Origin: Lepisosteus oculatus
Lineage: Eukaryota; Chordata; Actinopteri; Semionotiformes; Lepisosteidae
Length of the DNA: 64,000 nt
Assembly (NCBI RefSeq): GCF_040954835.1
Contig: NC_090698.1
Span: 69,571,284-69,635,283 of the forward strand
Direction of reading: 5' to 3'
Shown here: piece by piece, positions 11,582 to 23,803 of the stretch
Layout: each line of letters starts with the position of its first letter
Position numbering within the stretch: the first letter of the stretch is position 1
Made by a program: the position numbers and the translations under genes
Notes under the pieces: generated by a model
Told to the model about the DNA's origin: nothing
Databases searched by the model: none
What the model saw: only the letters and a program-made list of their open reading frames with translations

Positions 11582-12055
11582 ATGTCACGGTCGTCAGCCC
11601 TCCTACCTTTTTCGTTGTGCTCACAGTTTTATTTGTCCCAGCTGTGTCTTATCCCCTTTTCCCTGTTTAAGCCCGGCGTCTCCGTAGTTCTGGGCTCAGC
11701 TTTGAAAGACGTCTGAAGTCAGGAGCAGTCCGAGGGCAAGGACTTCTTCCCAGACGTCCTGACCTACTGAGTCCGGGGCTCGGAGCTCCTTGTCCCGTCA
11801 GGGTTTTAACTCTTCGTATTCCTAGCTCCCTGTTCCCTGTGTTCGTCTCGGATGGATCTCCCGGCACCTGGACCTTGGACTGCACCCTGATTTTCCCCTT
11901 TGGACTTCCTTTTGGACTCGTTTGCCTGTGTTGCCCCCAAGCACCAGATCACCGTCGTCATCACCCCCCTGTGTTTCTACCCGCCCTGATCCTGCTGTGT
12001 CTTCCCGGATGTCCTCCTCCAGTCACTTCTGGATCGCACCATCTCGCATAGGGTC
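11582..12055 (+). repeat. Likely solo LTR remnant, gypsy-like, copy 1
   Basis: The segment opens with TGTCACGG near 11,582. It carries a TTTAAGCCCGGCGTC-like promoter region. It then contains the CT-rich run 'GGACCTTGGACTGCACC' and 'TTTGGACTTCCTTTTGGACT', typical of fish gypsy-type LTR ends. A diverged copy at about 56.85-57.32 kb has the same motif order. No gag or pol coding lies nearby, so this would be a solo LTR. The right boundary is uncertain. Confidence 0.45.
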
Positions 12056-12689
12056 TCTAACTGTACACTCCACGGGATTCAGCTCCCATGACAGCAGACA
12101 AAACCCCAGGCCATCTACCACTCAGCAAAGCCTTCCCCAATGGGGCTGTATTTCTATGGGGTAATGATTAGTCTATTTTCTTGTTCTTTTTAAAAATATA
12201 TAACAACTTTTGTTTCTCTGGAACTTATGATATTCTGTGCACTAACGTTCTGCAAAGGCAAATAGTTCCTACCATGCAGTATTTAGTAGAGAAAAATGAC
12301 ACTTCTAGTTCTTAACTTATTTGGTTGAGACTTTTGTCCAAAGTGACTTACATGTGTGCCCTTTGACACAGCTGGGTGTTGCCCTGGAGCAACGGGAGTG
12401 AAGGAGTTCTCTCAGGAGAACAGCACTGAGTGTCTGGATCTGTGGACCAGCTGTGTCTTTGCTGTTGCTGTTCTGTGGTTTAGAAAGATGTGGTTCCACC
12501 TACCAGTTTTGCCAAATAATGCCCACTAGATCTGGAAGCTGGTTGGCTGATGGCATTCCATTTTTTTTAATGAGCTCAGTTTGTGTGCATCCGAAACTCG
12601 TCATTTGACCTACATTTCTTCAGGATCTCCTTCTTAAATGAAAAATTCTTGTTTCCTTTTTTTATGCAAAAAATAATATGCAGCAGCCA
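12056..12689. other. Intergenic; one short SINE-like fragment
   Basis: Mostly featureless. At about 12,320-12,395 the string TTTTGTCCAAAGTGACTTAC and what follows match the tail of the minus-strand SINE family C described at 54.5 kb. This is a short, diverged fragment. Confidence 0.35.
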
Positions 12690-13190
12690 TATCACCCTGT
12701 AGCTCACAACTGGCAGCCCACTGAAGCTCAGCAGGTGTGAGTCTGGTCAGTACCTACTGGGGAAAAACTAAGTTTGCTGCTGGAAGAGGTGTTAGTGGGG
12801 CCAGCAGGGGGCGCTCACCCTGCGGTCTGTGTGAATCCTAATGCTCCAGTATAGTGATGGGGACACTATACTGTAAAAAGATGCCGTCTTTCGGATGAGA
12901 TGTAAAACAGGTCCTGACTCTCTGTGGTCATTAAAAATCCCAGGGTGTCTCTCGAAAAGAGGAGGGGTGTTACCATGGCGTCCTGGCAAAATTTCCCCCT
13001 GGCCTTTACCAATCACAGCCTCCTAATAATCCCCATCTCTGAACTGGCTTCATCACTCTGCTCTCCTCCCCACTGAGAGCTGATGTGTGGTGAGTGTACT
13101 GGCGCACTATGGCTGCTGTCGCATCATCCAGGTGGGGCTTCACATTGATGGAGGAAAGTCCTTATTACCTGTAAAGCTCTCTGAGTAGAG
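12690..13190 (+). repeat. 5S-rRNA-derived SINE, long copy
   Basis: The head 'GCCCACTGAAGCTCAGCAGG' followed by 'GAGTCTGGTCAGTACCT' is similar to the internal-promoter half of vertebrate 5S rRNA. This marks a SINE3-type element, which uses a 5S promoter for polymerase III. The body contains 'GTATAGTGATGGGGACACTA' and 'CTTTCGGATGAGATGTAAAA'. The 3' half contains 'CCAATCACAGCCTCCTAATA' and a tail near 13,140-13,190. Only part of the 5S sequence is present, so it is not a functional rRNA gene. Confidence 0.7.
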
Positions 13191-13214
13191 TAGAGTATAT
13201 AAGTGGAAGGAATT

Positions 13215-13480
13215 TATTATTAACAACCTAAGAAACATTATAAACGAGTAGAAGTCATTCAGCCCATCTGTCCTGTTTGGTGTTTTGTTTTTAAATCTCA
13301 TCCAGCGGTTTCTTAAAAGAAGCCAGGGTGTATCAGTTCCATACTCCCACCACCCTTTGTGTAAAGTGGCCCTTGTTCTTTGTTTCAGATGTGCTTGCAT
13401 GCACAATAGTTTCCACTACTCTACTCTACTTTCGTCCTCTGTTTCGTGTTTCACTGTGTCTTAAAATCATATGTCTTGAG
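13215..13480 (-). repeat. CR1-like LINE 3' end, minus strand
   Basis: On the plus strand the motifs appear in reverse: 'AAGTCATTCAGCCCATC', 'CAGCGGTTTCTTAAAAGAAG', 'TCAGTTCCATACTCCCACCA' and 'CCCTTTGTGTAAAG'. These are complements of the LINE 3'-end motifs listed at 10.9 kb. It is 5'-truncated and diverged. Confidence 0.65.
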
Positions 13481-14929
13481 TTTGTCATGGATTCACAGCA
13501 GTGCTGCTCCTAAGGCAGTACTGCTGAGAGCACTTGGATGTGGCCAAAGCACAGCTGTTTTCTTCAGAGTGCAGGGCCCTGAAAACATGGGATTTTCCAG
13601 AGGAGCCTCATTAAAAGGGCTGTGGAGCAGGGGGAGAGGCAGGGAGGCTGTGCTGAGCAGATGCAGTGGGATGAGAGTGTGCCTCTCCTTCTGATGTGGC
13701 CTTCCTTGGTGAGGGGAGTTTGGGCTGCACATTCTCCATGTCTTGATCACCCCAGCAGTCAGTCCCTAGGGTCCCTCTCACTCACCATCACAGGAATGAG
13801 GGGCGTTGCCACTAATGCTTTGATGGAAGCACACTACGTCGAGCTCTTAAAATAGTTGCTGGTGACTTCATTTCCACTATCAATAAAATCTTCAGCAAAA
13901 ACTGGATTAAAAAAGCCACATGAAACTTTATGCCAGTGACCGCATGGCAGAGACCTAATAAGCAATACACTCAGAGTCATTTGGGCTTCTTGATTACAGC
14001 CCTTGACATTCTGTCATCAGTCTTTCTGGGATGCATTTGTTAGACTTATTTGTTTCCATTCCAGAAATGCAAATCTGGGCTAGATTAGCACTCCCTGGCA
14101 AGGTTGGTCACAGACACCTACTGAACAGCCTTGGAATTTTGCTGGTTTTCTGCTTTCCAAATGCTCTGTCTGATCAAAAGTGCAAGCTGACGTGATTGCT
14201 CACTGCCTCCAGTAGCTGTCCAGAGTGAGCTCAGTGTCACAATAATCTATGTATTAATAACAGTCTACCGTGTTAGTCATGAGTTATTTTGCCTTGTGCA
14301 ATACATGATTCATAAAACATTAAATATCTTGGAGTTCCTCTGTACTTGATATCTACAGTAAATACCATGAACTGAGTAATTTAAAAACATTGTAAATTAG
14401 GCACAATCAACACATTAAGGTGGAAATCTGGATACATCTCTAACCAGGTTTATTTAATTACTGACCAGGGCAAATATATCTATATGTAACTGTAATTAGC
14501 AGCTTCTTGAAAATAAATTGCCAACAGCATTAAATCTGCTGAAAAGCAAGGGAATCAACATCATAATAAAAACTGAAATGTCCAATTGAAAATAACCAAA
14601 CATTTCCTTCCAGCATTCCATTACAACATCTGTGAATGTACATATGATTGATTACAAATGAGAGGAGGTCACGGGCATTGCAATGTTGCCTGTTGCAGTC
14701 TCCCAGGAAATGTATTTCCTTCCCGCGTTCCTGTGTGTTCTCAACTGCTCAGTCCAAAAAAGGGAACATGGTCTGATCTCCCAAAGCATGCTGGGATATG
14801 AGCTGGCATGCATCATATTCACAACCCCCGTTGAACATCGTAGATCGGTTCCTGATTTCACTGCTAATCGCTGCTCTTGGCCATTATTGAACAGATGCTG
14901 CGCGTGTGCTGCTCTGTGTTGCAGTTGTA
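13481..14929. other. Intergenic, AT-rich, no gene seen
   Basis: From 14,250 the sequence is AT-rich with many TTAAT and AATTA strings. It could hold a conserved non-coding element, but nothing in the sequence alone proves it. No exon is recognised. Confidence 0.4.
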
Positions 14930-15190
14930 GATTTAGTCTGGAACAGAGAAGACTATGAGGGGACCTGTTACAGGTTTTCACAAACCTCAATGGCCCACAG
15001 AGGATTTCTTCAGAAGGAACAGTGAAACACAGGTGGCCTTTAGAAGCGAGAGCAGGAGGAACCTCTTACCCCCAAGGGTTGTGGAAGTAAGAAACAAGCC
15101 ACCCACCCTTGTGGCTGAAGCCGGTGCCTTGGCTTCTTCCAAGAAGCAGCCGGTTGACATCCTCAGATCAATGAAGTGCGGATAACTAGC
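14930..15190 (+). repeat. CR1-like LINE 3' end
   Basis: It starts with 'GTCTGGAACAGAGAAGACTA' and 'GAGGGGACCTGTTACAGGTT', the C-terminal reverse-transcriptase-flanking part of the LINE. It then runs through 'GGAGGAACCTCTTACCCCCA' to 'CTTCCAAGAAGCAGCCGG'. The block is longer than most 3'-end copies in the window. Confidence 0.65.
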
Positions 15191-18100
15191 AACTAGTAAC
15201 TAGCACTGTGGATAACACGAGTAGAGCCACTGTAAATACGGAGCGTTCGGTTTCCAGCAACCAGAGTCAAGGCCCCGCACTCCCTGAGAAAAAGCACAGC
15301 CGCTGCATTTCCGCAATTCTGGAAGCGTTCTGGAACATTCCACAGACTCACCCTCTTTATCTCCCTCCCTCCACAGCTCTCGTTCCTTTTACTCTCCATT
15401 CATTCCCATCACCCCCAGCCCCCCAAAAGGCTCTTTCCCTCCTTGTTACTCCCCAGATGAACTGCTCGTCCATTCAGAAACTTCAAACCCAGAGGAAATT
15501 GATGAGCTATTTCGGGTCCAAATATTTCTGCCTCTCTTTCTCACAGGCTGTGTGCGCCCCAGGTTCACAGAAGGATTATCAAAGCTTCACAGGAAAAATG
15601 CACCCCCCCCCCCCCCCACCGTGTTTTGAAAGCAAGCACAAATGTGAAAAATATGTGAGCTAAAAGCGATCTTTCTGGACTGGAGAAACATTTCGGGAAA
15701 GGGACTGAATTTCATTTAGATTTCAGGCGCAGAAATGGAGCACAACTTCCATCTGGGTTTAAGATATTGTGAAATTGTGCTGTGTATTGTACAGTGATTT
15801 TGGACTTAATATGAGACGCATGACAGTCAGACTCATTTCCATGTTCGAGAATCCTGCAATCTGCCTGCTCTGTCTTGGAGTGAGAGAGGAGGTCAAAGCC
15901 CAGGACAGTAACCAGGCAGTGGGACACCTCAGGCAAGGAGCTGGGTGGGATGCTACTCCAGCATCTGGTCAGTGAGCTAACCTGAAAGGCTCGAGACTGA
16001 GAGAGTGCGGTCGTGACACAGCATCACACACCACACACAGAGCGTGTTGCACGCACTGTAACAGTTATTGAACTGCACACTGCACTCAGCTCAGCTCAGC
16101 ATCTGCAGGTCTTAGCTCATCACAGCTGTCATGGGACACTCGCCAGCACAAAACTCTTTCAATTTCCATTCCAAAGACACCCAGCTCGGCACATGAGCAC
16201 CTCCCGCTTGGTGTTGCATCTCATGTGAAATGTTGACTGTTACTCTGACTCCGTTATGAACTGTTTTCCAAGACTATAAACACCTTTTCTGTTCCTCGGC
16301 CTCTATTCCCTGTCATTATTTTTAGCTTGTTCTTTACTTATCCGTATGGGCTTATCCGAAGTGGACTTTGGATTGTTATGTTCGGATTTACTTCATGAAT
16401 GAAAACACTAATGCTTTCATTTTCCCTGCCTGATTCCCTGAGCTATGTGACGGTGCTGGATGAGTTTTCTAGCTCTTTGTGTTTGATGGGGCTGTCTGAG
16501 CAGAATGCGGCCTGTGATAGCTGTCTGCGCTGGGCTGGGGATGAGTGCGATGGTAGCCTCAGTATTGTGCTACAGTACAAAGAAACGAGCTAGCCCGTGC
16601 AGGAACACAGAGGCCAGGCTGGTGCTCTGCTACCAAACAGCCTGAAGTCTAGGGGTCTCAGGGTGTAACCCCAAGCCAGGAGATATGTAAAGCTATGGAT
16701 TAAGTCATCTGGTGGACAAGCATAAATTTGACCTGCTGCATGTAAACTGTGTGCAATTCATACAGAATTCACACAACAGTGTGAGTTTTGTCCAGCGTGT
16801 GTTTTTTCTCTTGTGCTAGTGTGTGATGTTTCTCTTTCATCCTAGGTGTGGTGTGGCTCCCCAGTTTGCTGCCCGGGGCCACGGTAGTATTGGAACTTAA
16901 GCACAATGAATAAACGTGAGAGCACTTAAATCGGATGACGGTGTTTTCATGATAACAATTCCTTCCACTTATTTGCCGCGTTTTCATTCCGATGGATCTG
17001 GAAAAGAGTTGACCCTCTTAGGTAGGAGGAGATCCACTACCTTCAGCGCTCACTGAGCGACACACAGCAGCCTCACCACACAGCAGAGCAGGCAGAGGAG
17101 AGAGAAACTGCTTCAGCCACTGAATCAGATGAGCAAGTCCAGAGCAGATCTTAGTCAGGACCCTGGGGTTGTCACCCCTACGCCTGAGACCCGTGCCATC
17201 TTTAAAGCTGTTGGGAAACTTGGTTTCATATTCCCTCTTAAGGATGGTAACTCCTACAGTACACACTCCTACACAGTCATCATCCTGGGCAACTGGTTTG
17301 GAAAACTTTGGACCAGACGGAAGAGCGCCACCTACTGGTCCACTGTAGCAGAAGCCTGGATTTCCTTGGGGGTCTCCCATCCCTGATCCGCCCAGGAATG
17401 CAAGGCGGAAACTTTTACGTCCATCCTTGTAGCTTCCGGCCATCTTTCCAGAGGCACTAAGCAGCAGTTCTGGCTCTTCTTCCCCTTTTAAAACATCCTG
17501 TGTTTCCCTGCATCCTGGAGCCTCTCGGGGCAATGATGGATGGACTCAGATCCAGCGCTTTTAAATGAACAAAGGAAGGGGGGGTCATTCGTATATTCAT
17601 ATATATTGTAAATGAGCAGGGCAAACAAGAGAGCAGTGCATCTTACTTGGGAAGCCAGCCAGATCCTGGCTCCCAGTTTCAGCTTCTTCAGAAACCCAAA
17701 CACCGCCTTCGGCTCCGTTATCAACACGAGGCCCTCAGGAAGAGGCTGTCTGCAGCCCAGTATGTCACCAGACCAGGGGCGCGCTCTGCCGGCTGTGTTG
17801 GGCTGTTTCGCCCGGTGGTCATGCAGGACCATGATGGACACAGCTCTCTTCTGCCCCTGCCCCGATCGCTCGTGAGCTCTGAGCACAGTGAACAGCTCCA
17901 CTGTGCCCCGTGGAAGAACCCTGCCCTGTCTAGATTTCAGAGACGGGCTCACCGCTTCAGTAACTGTAACACAGACACCCATGCAGACGGTCGATATTTA
18001 TACCTTTAGCACTTGAACAATTCTTCTGCATCTGGGGACGTTCATGTAATAATATTGAACATAGAGGCATGATGTCCCTTCTTCCATTCCCTGACTACAG

Positions 18101-18539
18101 TACACGCTCTTGTTTGCATTGTGTGACATTCTGTATGATACTTAGATTGCAATTATTTTTTTTCCCTTTTGACCTTATAAAACCTTCTTTTGCTATCAAT
18201 CTGCTTACTGACCTAAGGCCACCTATTTCTGCAATATAAAATGTTATTTCTCGTGTCTGGTTTTCTGCATTTGTTTTCCTCCTAGCAGGACATGAGCCAG
18301 GTACAAAGAGCAGGTGGGGCAGTGCCAGCAACAGGCCAGGATCCCCCCTGTCAAGACTGAAGGTTCACGCCGGGCACTTAGTGACAAATGTAGACAAAAC
18401 CAGCTTTTGTCTTTTGAAGTTTCCCCTGTTGCGTTCCCCGGTGTTAACAGTCGTTTGTGCTGGAGCTTCCTGAACATTTCCCCAGGGAGTGTCTGCCTCT
18501 TCCCTGGAAAAACACAAAATGAATTCGGAATTCTGTGCG
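15191..18539. other. Intergenic, no gene confirmed
   Basis: No exon could be supported. A C homopolymer of about 15 bases lies at 15,603-15,617. The minus-strand open frames at 17,018-17,533 and 17,488-17,982 are the longest here (171 and 164 codons), but they match no family I recognise and have no clear splice partners. Confidence 0.4.
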
Positions 18540-18880
18540 ACCGTGGAAGGAACGGTGAAGCACGAACCAGACGGCTCAAGTGGAAGCAGGAGCAGGAGGC
18601 AGTTCTTTACCCAGAAGGCCATGAGGGTCTGGAACAAACCACCCAGCCATGCTGCTGAAGTCAATACCCTGGGTTCTTTCAAGAAACAGCTGGGTAATAA
18701 TCAATAATAATAATTATTACTTACACTTATATAGCGCTTTTCTGGACACTCCACTCAAAGCGCTTTACAGGTAATGGGGATCCCAGGATGAGACACTGGG
18801 ATCGATTAACTACTTACTACTAAACCAGCATAAATGGGTTGAATGGCCTCCCATTCTTTGTAACCTGTCTTATGTTCTGA
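18540..18880 (+). repeat. LINE 3' end interrupted by a short repeat
   Basis: LINE 3'-end motifs run from 'CAGGAGGCAGTTCTTTACCC' to 'TTCAAGAAACAGCTGGG' (18,590-18,695). They resume near 18,790 with 'GATCGATTAACTACTTACT' and the tail 'TGAATGGCCTCCCATTC'. Between them, 18,696-18,790 carries an (AAT)-rich run and 'TTATATAGCGCTTTTCTGG' and 'CTCAAAGCGCTTTACAGG', a common fish repeat. The order suggests that this short repeat was inserted into the LINE. Confidence 0.6.
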
Positions 18881-20044
18881 AAAACACAAACTTGTTCTTC
18901 GCGTCTCTAATTGGTTTTTTTGCTCCTTCGCTGACTAGTGTTTGTCAGCAAACTGCCCGTCCCAGAGGGGGTGTGAGCAACAAGGAATGAGGCCCAACGC
19001 AGTGACCCTCTGTGCCCTCTGACCTCTGACCGGGTCAAGATGGTTTGACTGATGCCAGCTCAGTTGTGAAGGAGCAGCGTGAGAAGCCCAGCTCAGCTCC
19101 CTGGCTGCAGAACTCTTCACCGCGGTAACCGCACTGGCTGGAGTTCTGCTGCGTCAATAGAGAGAGTGCTTCCTCAGCGCTCCCTCCCTCGGCAGGTCTC
19201 TGAATCAACTCTGATTTGTTTGCACAGCCCATCCTGTTCTGAATGGATCTGGGCGGAGCTCGTTAAAGGAACGGCCATTTAACTGTCCGACAGGGGACAA
19301 GATAACAAGCCTTCGCAAAGCGTGCCCCGGGGCAGAGAGCGACCACGGCCAGCGCTCAGCATGAAGATGAATCTGAAAAGCGCTCAGGCACAGAACCAGA
19401 CGCAAACAAGATGAAGCCCAGGAGGAAATACCCACACGGCAACTGGCAGCCTGTTAATGTTGAGACTACACTGGCAATTTGTCTGAACCTCTGTTTAGAA
19501 ATACCTTTCAGCGAATCTAATTTCCCTCACTGCAGCAGTGGTGGGGTGCCATTTGATTTTAGGAGTTATCCAAGACCTTCAGACATTGGGCAGGCATTAT
19601 TTGAATACGCTATTAATGCAGCTCTGTTGTGGGCCCATTATTTTCCAGCAGTATTGCACGCTTATTAATAGAATCATAATTTGAAATTAGCTCCTACATA
19701 GTTTCTGGATAAGAAAAGCATATTCAAAATTAAGATGATTAAACAGATTAACGTGATAGAGCACGTAGTGACAATAATACTGCATCACATTTTCGCAGAC
19801 CCAGCAAGTCAAAGCACAGCAGTATCTACACATCAGTCACCTGTGCCCCAGGTGCCTTCAAGTGCCAACTTGTACTCATTACTATCTCTCCTGGGCTTCC
19901 TGGGTAACAACTGTGTATGTTGTAGTGGAAAATAACCTTTAGAAAAATACTAAATATATGATGACCTCAGTCTTTGCAGCAAAACAAGACAGTGTGGCCT
20001 TTCTTCTTAATTTACTTCTAAGTTTTCTCAGTCCAGCACACATT
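18881..20044. other. Intergenic; candidate conserved non-coding element
   Basis: The block 19,480-19,720 is unlike neighbouring repeat-derived DNA. It has clustered homeodomain-type cores (TAATT, ATTAAT, TTAATAG) and a CTATTAATGCAGC string, with no repeat match that I recognise. This is the look of vertebrate conserved non-coding DNA, but conservation cannot be seen from one sequence. Confidence 0.3.
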
Positions 20045-20200
20045 TTAAAGGACTGTGGAAAATGGGACATGCTGCCCAGCCGTGCTGCAGAAGCCTCTTT
20101 CAAGAAACAGCTGGTTGAGATCCTTGGATCAGCTCGCGACAAACCACTCAATGGGCCAGAGGGACAGAACAGTCTCCTCTCTTTTCTAAACTTTTTTTTT
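20045..20200 (+). repeat. CR1-like LINE 3' end, short
   Basis: It contains 'GACATGCTGCCCAGCCGTGC', 'TTTCAAGAAACAGCTGG' and 'GAGATCCTTGGATCAGCT', the final coding and untranslated part of the LINE family seen elsewhere in the window. Confidence 0.6.
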
Positions 20201-22399
20201 ATGTTCGTAATATTTCAACATTTACAAAGAATGTGCAGTAAACACGTTCCCTATAAACATAATCTCTTACTGCACTCACTTCCTTTAGTGCCCGTGACCC
20301 TGGCCAGCCTGCCTGCTTTCATTTCAGTTTGATTTTTACCCTGGCATCTTAAGGGTCAGCACAACAACAGGACCCCAGGGGACAAGGCCAGTGGGGTCAG
20401 AGTACACTGTGAAATGAACTTCCCATCTGGTGGCCCCCATGCCCGCCAGGTCAATCTGAAAGGCTCCCTCCCAGGGTCCATGTTCAATCTGCAGCCGAAC
20501 CTGTTTCTGTCTCAGCTCGCAGTGCAAGGTGACTCCTGTTCACAGGGAGCATGAAGCCGTTTTGACAAGCGACCAGCCCCACAGTGCCTGACAGGAGAGT
20601 CGGCATTGATTGGTGGAAAGCAGTACTACTTGAAACACGTTTGCCAAGGTGTATACCTACCAGAAGCTAGTTTTCTTCTGTGTGTGTGTGTGGGGGGTGT
20701 ATGGGTGGCTTTTTTCAGCCCAGTTTCTGTGGGGGGCGCTTCAGTGACTGCAGGGTTACGAGGGGGGCCTGTCCTGGTTCACTCAGATAAAATCCCATAC
20801 AGCCTTGCAGCGCGTGACAGGCTGTGGCGCTCTTGAAAGAAAACAGAAATCGCCAGAACAGCGTTCATCCCTGCTCCTCTGCTGGAAACAGGGGAAATAC
20901 TCCCGCGCGGAGAACGGCAGAGCTGCCGAGAGATCCCAGCGGTGGAAAAACAATGTTAATGACAGGAAGCTGGAGCTTTGGCAGAGAAATGGCAGCTGCC
21001 AGCACTTCCCTTAGTGCTCTCTGCGCTGCACGTGGAGACTCGCTGTCTGAAAACCTCAGGCCCTCATTAACTCCTCAGCCCAGGGGCCGCGGGGGAGTCT
21101 CTGGAGACCTCCGAGATCTTTGCCTTTTACGGACAGATCCGAGCCAGCGCCGGCTTCCTCTCCCGGGAGTTCATCCGTCTTGATCTCGCGGAAATCAGGC
21201 CGCAGGATTCCGGAGTTCCCTGCGCAGGAATGCGCTTCCTCTGGCTGTCGGAGGGAGCCCCACGCACTGCCAGCCAGGCCAGGCTCCCTGCCCTCTGTGC
21301 CAGCAGCCTGTGGGAGGGCAGGGCTGCAGAGCCTTCTGGGAAAAGAGAAGGCAGCGTGGGATAGCAGGCAGAGGAGAGGCATTTTTGAGTTGGTGAAAGA
21401 AAAAAAAACACACACAAGAAAAAACGTTTTCATGCCGAGAAAAAAAAAAAGCTGTCCAAAAACATGTCTGCGCTCAACGCATTGCCTGATGGAAAAGCAG
21501 CGATTCACTGACACTCCCTCTGCTGGGGTCTCTCCCAAGTGGGCCGAAACAGCCCAATAATAGGGGCGAATTTTCTGGGAAAACATTCTGAGGAGGAATA
21601 TAGGCTACTGCCTATTTATAAAACAGTTCCCACAGAACCGGGCCTGCTTTTGTGGCTGTGTAAACAGGCCCCAGTGTGCTTCCCTCTCTGTAAATGGCCC
21701 TCCAACTACTGCCAAGCGTACTGCCCCTCTGAAAGTGGGGCGACAGCGAAGACTGACAGCACTGTCGCCCGGCTGAAAGGGCTGTGAGGTGAGGGGTGCC
21801 CTCGTCCTGAATGGCCGCACGCTGGCCTCAGCGGCACTGGGGCGCCTGTGTCACCGAACACTGGCGCAGTCTTCCTCAGCCCTCTCTGTTCATAAAAGCC
21901 CTGCTTTATTCAAACGGGAGGCCTTGACGGAGGGGGGAATCGCGTCGAAGACAGGCTATAGAAACGCTGTTCTTCACCCACCACGCCACGCGAATTCCGA
22001 TTTTCCGTTGCTAGGTTAAACACTCACATCTCCAGGGCCGGCGAGAAAGCTCCACAGCCAGGTTGAGGACGAACCGAAGAGGTTGTGAGAGCAGTTGTCA
22101 TTGTCATGTCATTCACGGGTCTTAATGCATTACTGTACGTCTCCCACTGGAATCACAGCCATAAAGAGAAAAACACCGAAATAAACTGGATACACCGTTC
22201 AGGCGTAGGTCTGTTAAAGCGGGTGTTTCTGACGTGCTTATTCACTGATGTCACAGATTCATTTTTTTTTTCTAAATGTGCATGTCGTGCTGCCAATAGT
22301 GTTTTTGTCAAGAATGACCTCACCCTGCTAACGGCCGCTTGCGATCAGAATAATATTTTAAGACGCTAAAACCCTCTATTACGGTAAAGCAAATGATAC
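20201..22399. other. Upstream of the drebrin-family gene, no other gene seen
   Basis: Overlapping open frames on both strands at 21,056-21,586 reach 176 codons but show no domain. A short GT run lies near 20,682-20,698. The GC content rises toward the gene start. Confidence 0.4.
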
Positions 22400-23077
22400 T
22401 CCAGAGAGCGAGAAGGGAGGGAGAGTAAATGTTTCCCACTATTGTGATGTGAGGGGGCAGTTCGTTCAGCCCTTGTAACAAAAGGAAAGAGAGTCGGGCT
22501 CGGTTTGCTTTTCCACAGTTTAAGCAGCGGCAAATATCGCAGCTCCTTGGCCGGCGACAGCGCGGTATTTACTGGGATTGGGTCTGGAAACGTCTCGGTT
22601 CGTCTGCGGTTCCTTCCACGCACTGGCTGATCAAGAGGGTCTGAGCCCCTCGGTTTTTCCGGTTCGGAGCCGTGATCTGCGATGTGAAAAGTGCTAGGGT
22701 GAAGTCCAGCTGAATTTGTTTAACTGCCTTTTCTGCTTCGTGCAGGAGGTGGGGCTTTTTGGCTGCAAGTTCTCTTCTCTTGCAGGACTTTTTCCCCTGC
22801 AGTTTGCAACAGACTTCTCTCTCCTGATCGCCTGCCGCTCGCTCGCAGTGCGGATCCGCACAGTCCTGACTGCCAGGTAGAACGAAGAACACAATCGGGT
22901 TTTCGTTTCAGAAAGGAGACCTTTAACGCCGACTGGTGCGTTGTGTGTGTGAGTGCCTGTCTGTGCTTTTGGCGTTTTTTTTTTGTGTGTGGTTCTTTGC
23001 GATTTTCAGCGGATACTACAGGACGGCAACAGGGGTGGAATAAGACTGGAATTCGTGAAAACGATCAGCCGTCAGCC
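22400..23077 (+). promoter_or_regulatory. Probable promoter and 5' untranslated region of the drebrin-family gene
   Basis: This CpG-containing interval lies directly upstream of the start codon at 23,078. It has an inverted CCAAT core (GGGATTGGG near 22,572) and no clear TATA box close to the likely start, as in many housekeeping-type vertebrate promoters. A strong 3' splice site (a T-rich run, then GATTTTCAG) ends at 23,009. The start codon may therefore lie in the second exon, after a non-coding first exon farther upstream. The transcription start itself cannot be placed. Confidence 0.4.
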
Positions 23078-23163
23078 ATGAAGTCGATTAACCTCGACAC
23101 CTACAGCCTGTCACTGCTCACGGCTAAAGAAGACATCTTGAACCCCCGGTCGTCAACCAACTG
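23078..23163 (+). CDS. Drebrin-family exon 1 (coding part), residues 1-28 and part of 29
   Basis: ATG at 23,078 opens MKSINLDTYSLSLL..., and the exon ends inside the Trp codon (TG|G) at a GTAAGT donor. The start is chosen because the reading frame fits the N-terminal helix of drebrin-family ADF-H domains, which begin only a few residues before this helix. The split Trp of the 'TNW/ADW' motif is the exon boundary I would expect for the family. Confidence 0.88.
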
Positions 23164-23762
23164 GTAAGTCAGCTTAGACTGGTATGCGGGGCGGGCTGGC
23201 CAGGGCTGAAACGCTTTATCCCCCCCCAGTATATCATTTTGTGAACTTCGCTGTCATGGTGTCTTGTTCCTTCATTCGTGAAGCAACGAAAAAGCTTCGT
23301 TTGTCCGCGATGTGTGCAAAACAAAGTGTGCTCTTGGGGGATCTATGGGATCTTGGGACCGTGTCTCCGGGATGGGATCAGCCCCAGCAGAGTGAATTGC
23401 GCGTTCAGCGCAGCAGGGCTGCTGTTGTAACAGCCTGACGCGTGTCCGTGTCAGTAAGCCCGTGATGAAATACGGAAAGGTCAGCGACCCCCTTACCGCT
23501 TCCCCGAGAGCAGGTCGGGTTTCAGACAACATGGTGCACAAGGAACGGACGGAAGGGGCTGTTGTTAACAGCAGGGGAGTCGGACATGTCGGGTATTTTG
23601 TGTTTGTGCCCTGCTACTCAGACCTGTGGCCTATTCGTGACATTTTCCCCACCACCCTCCCACTACACACAGCCCTGATGGCACCCACGGTTGCACACCT
23701 GTAAACACGCACACGCTATTGCAGAAACATACATTTCACACATGCACCTAACGCAATTTAGC

Positions 23763-23803
<41 letters not shown>

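Noticed and set aside
15603..15617. C homopolymer
   Set aside because: A simple homopolymer; length may also be a sequencing uncertainty. No function inferred.
17018..17982. Two adjoining minus-strand open frames (171 and 164 codons), one with a GTAAGA donor-like site
   Set aside because: No family resemblance and no convincing partner exons. A protein search of both frames, or RNA-seq junctions, would be decisive; a hit to a conserved protein would reverse this.
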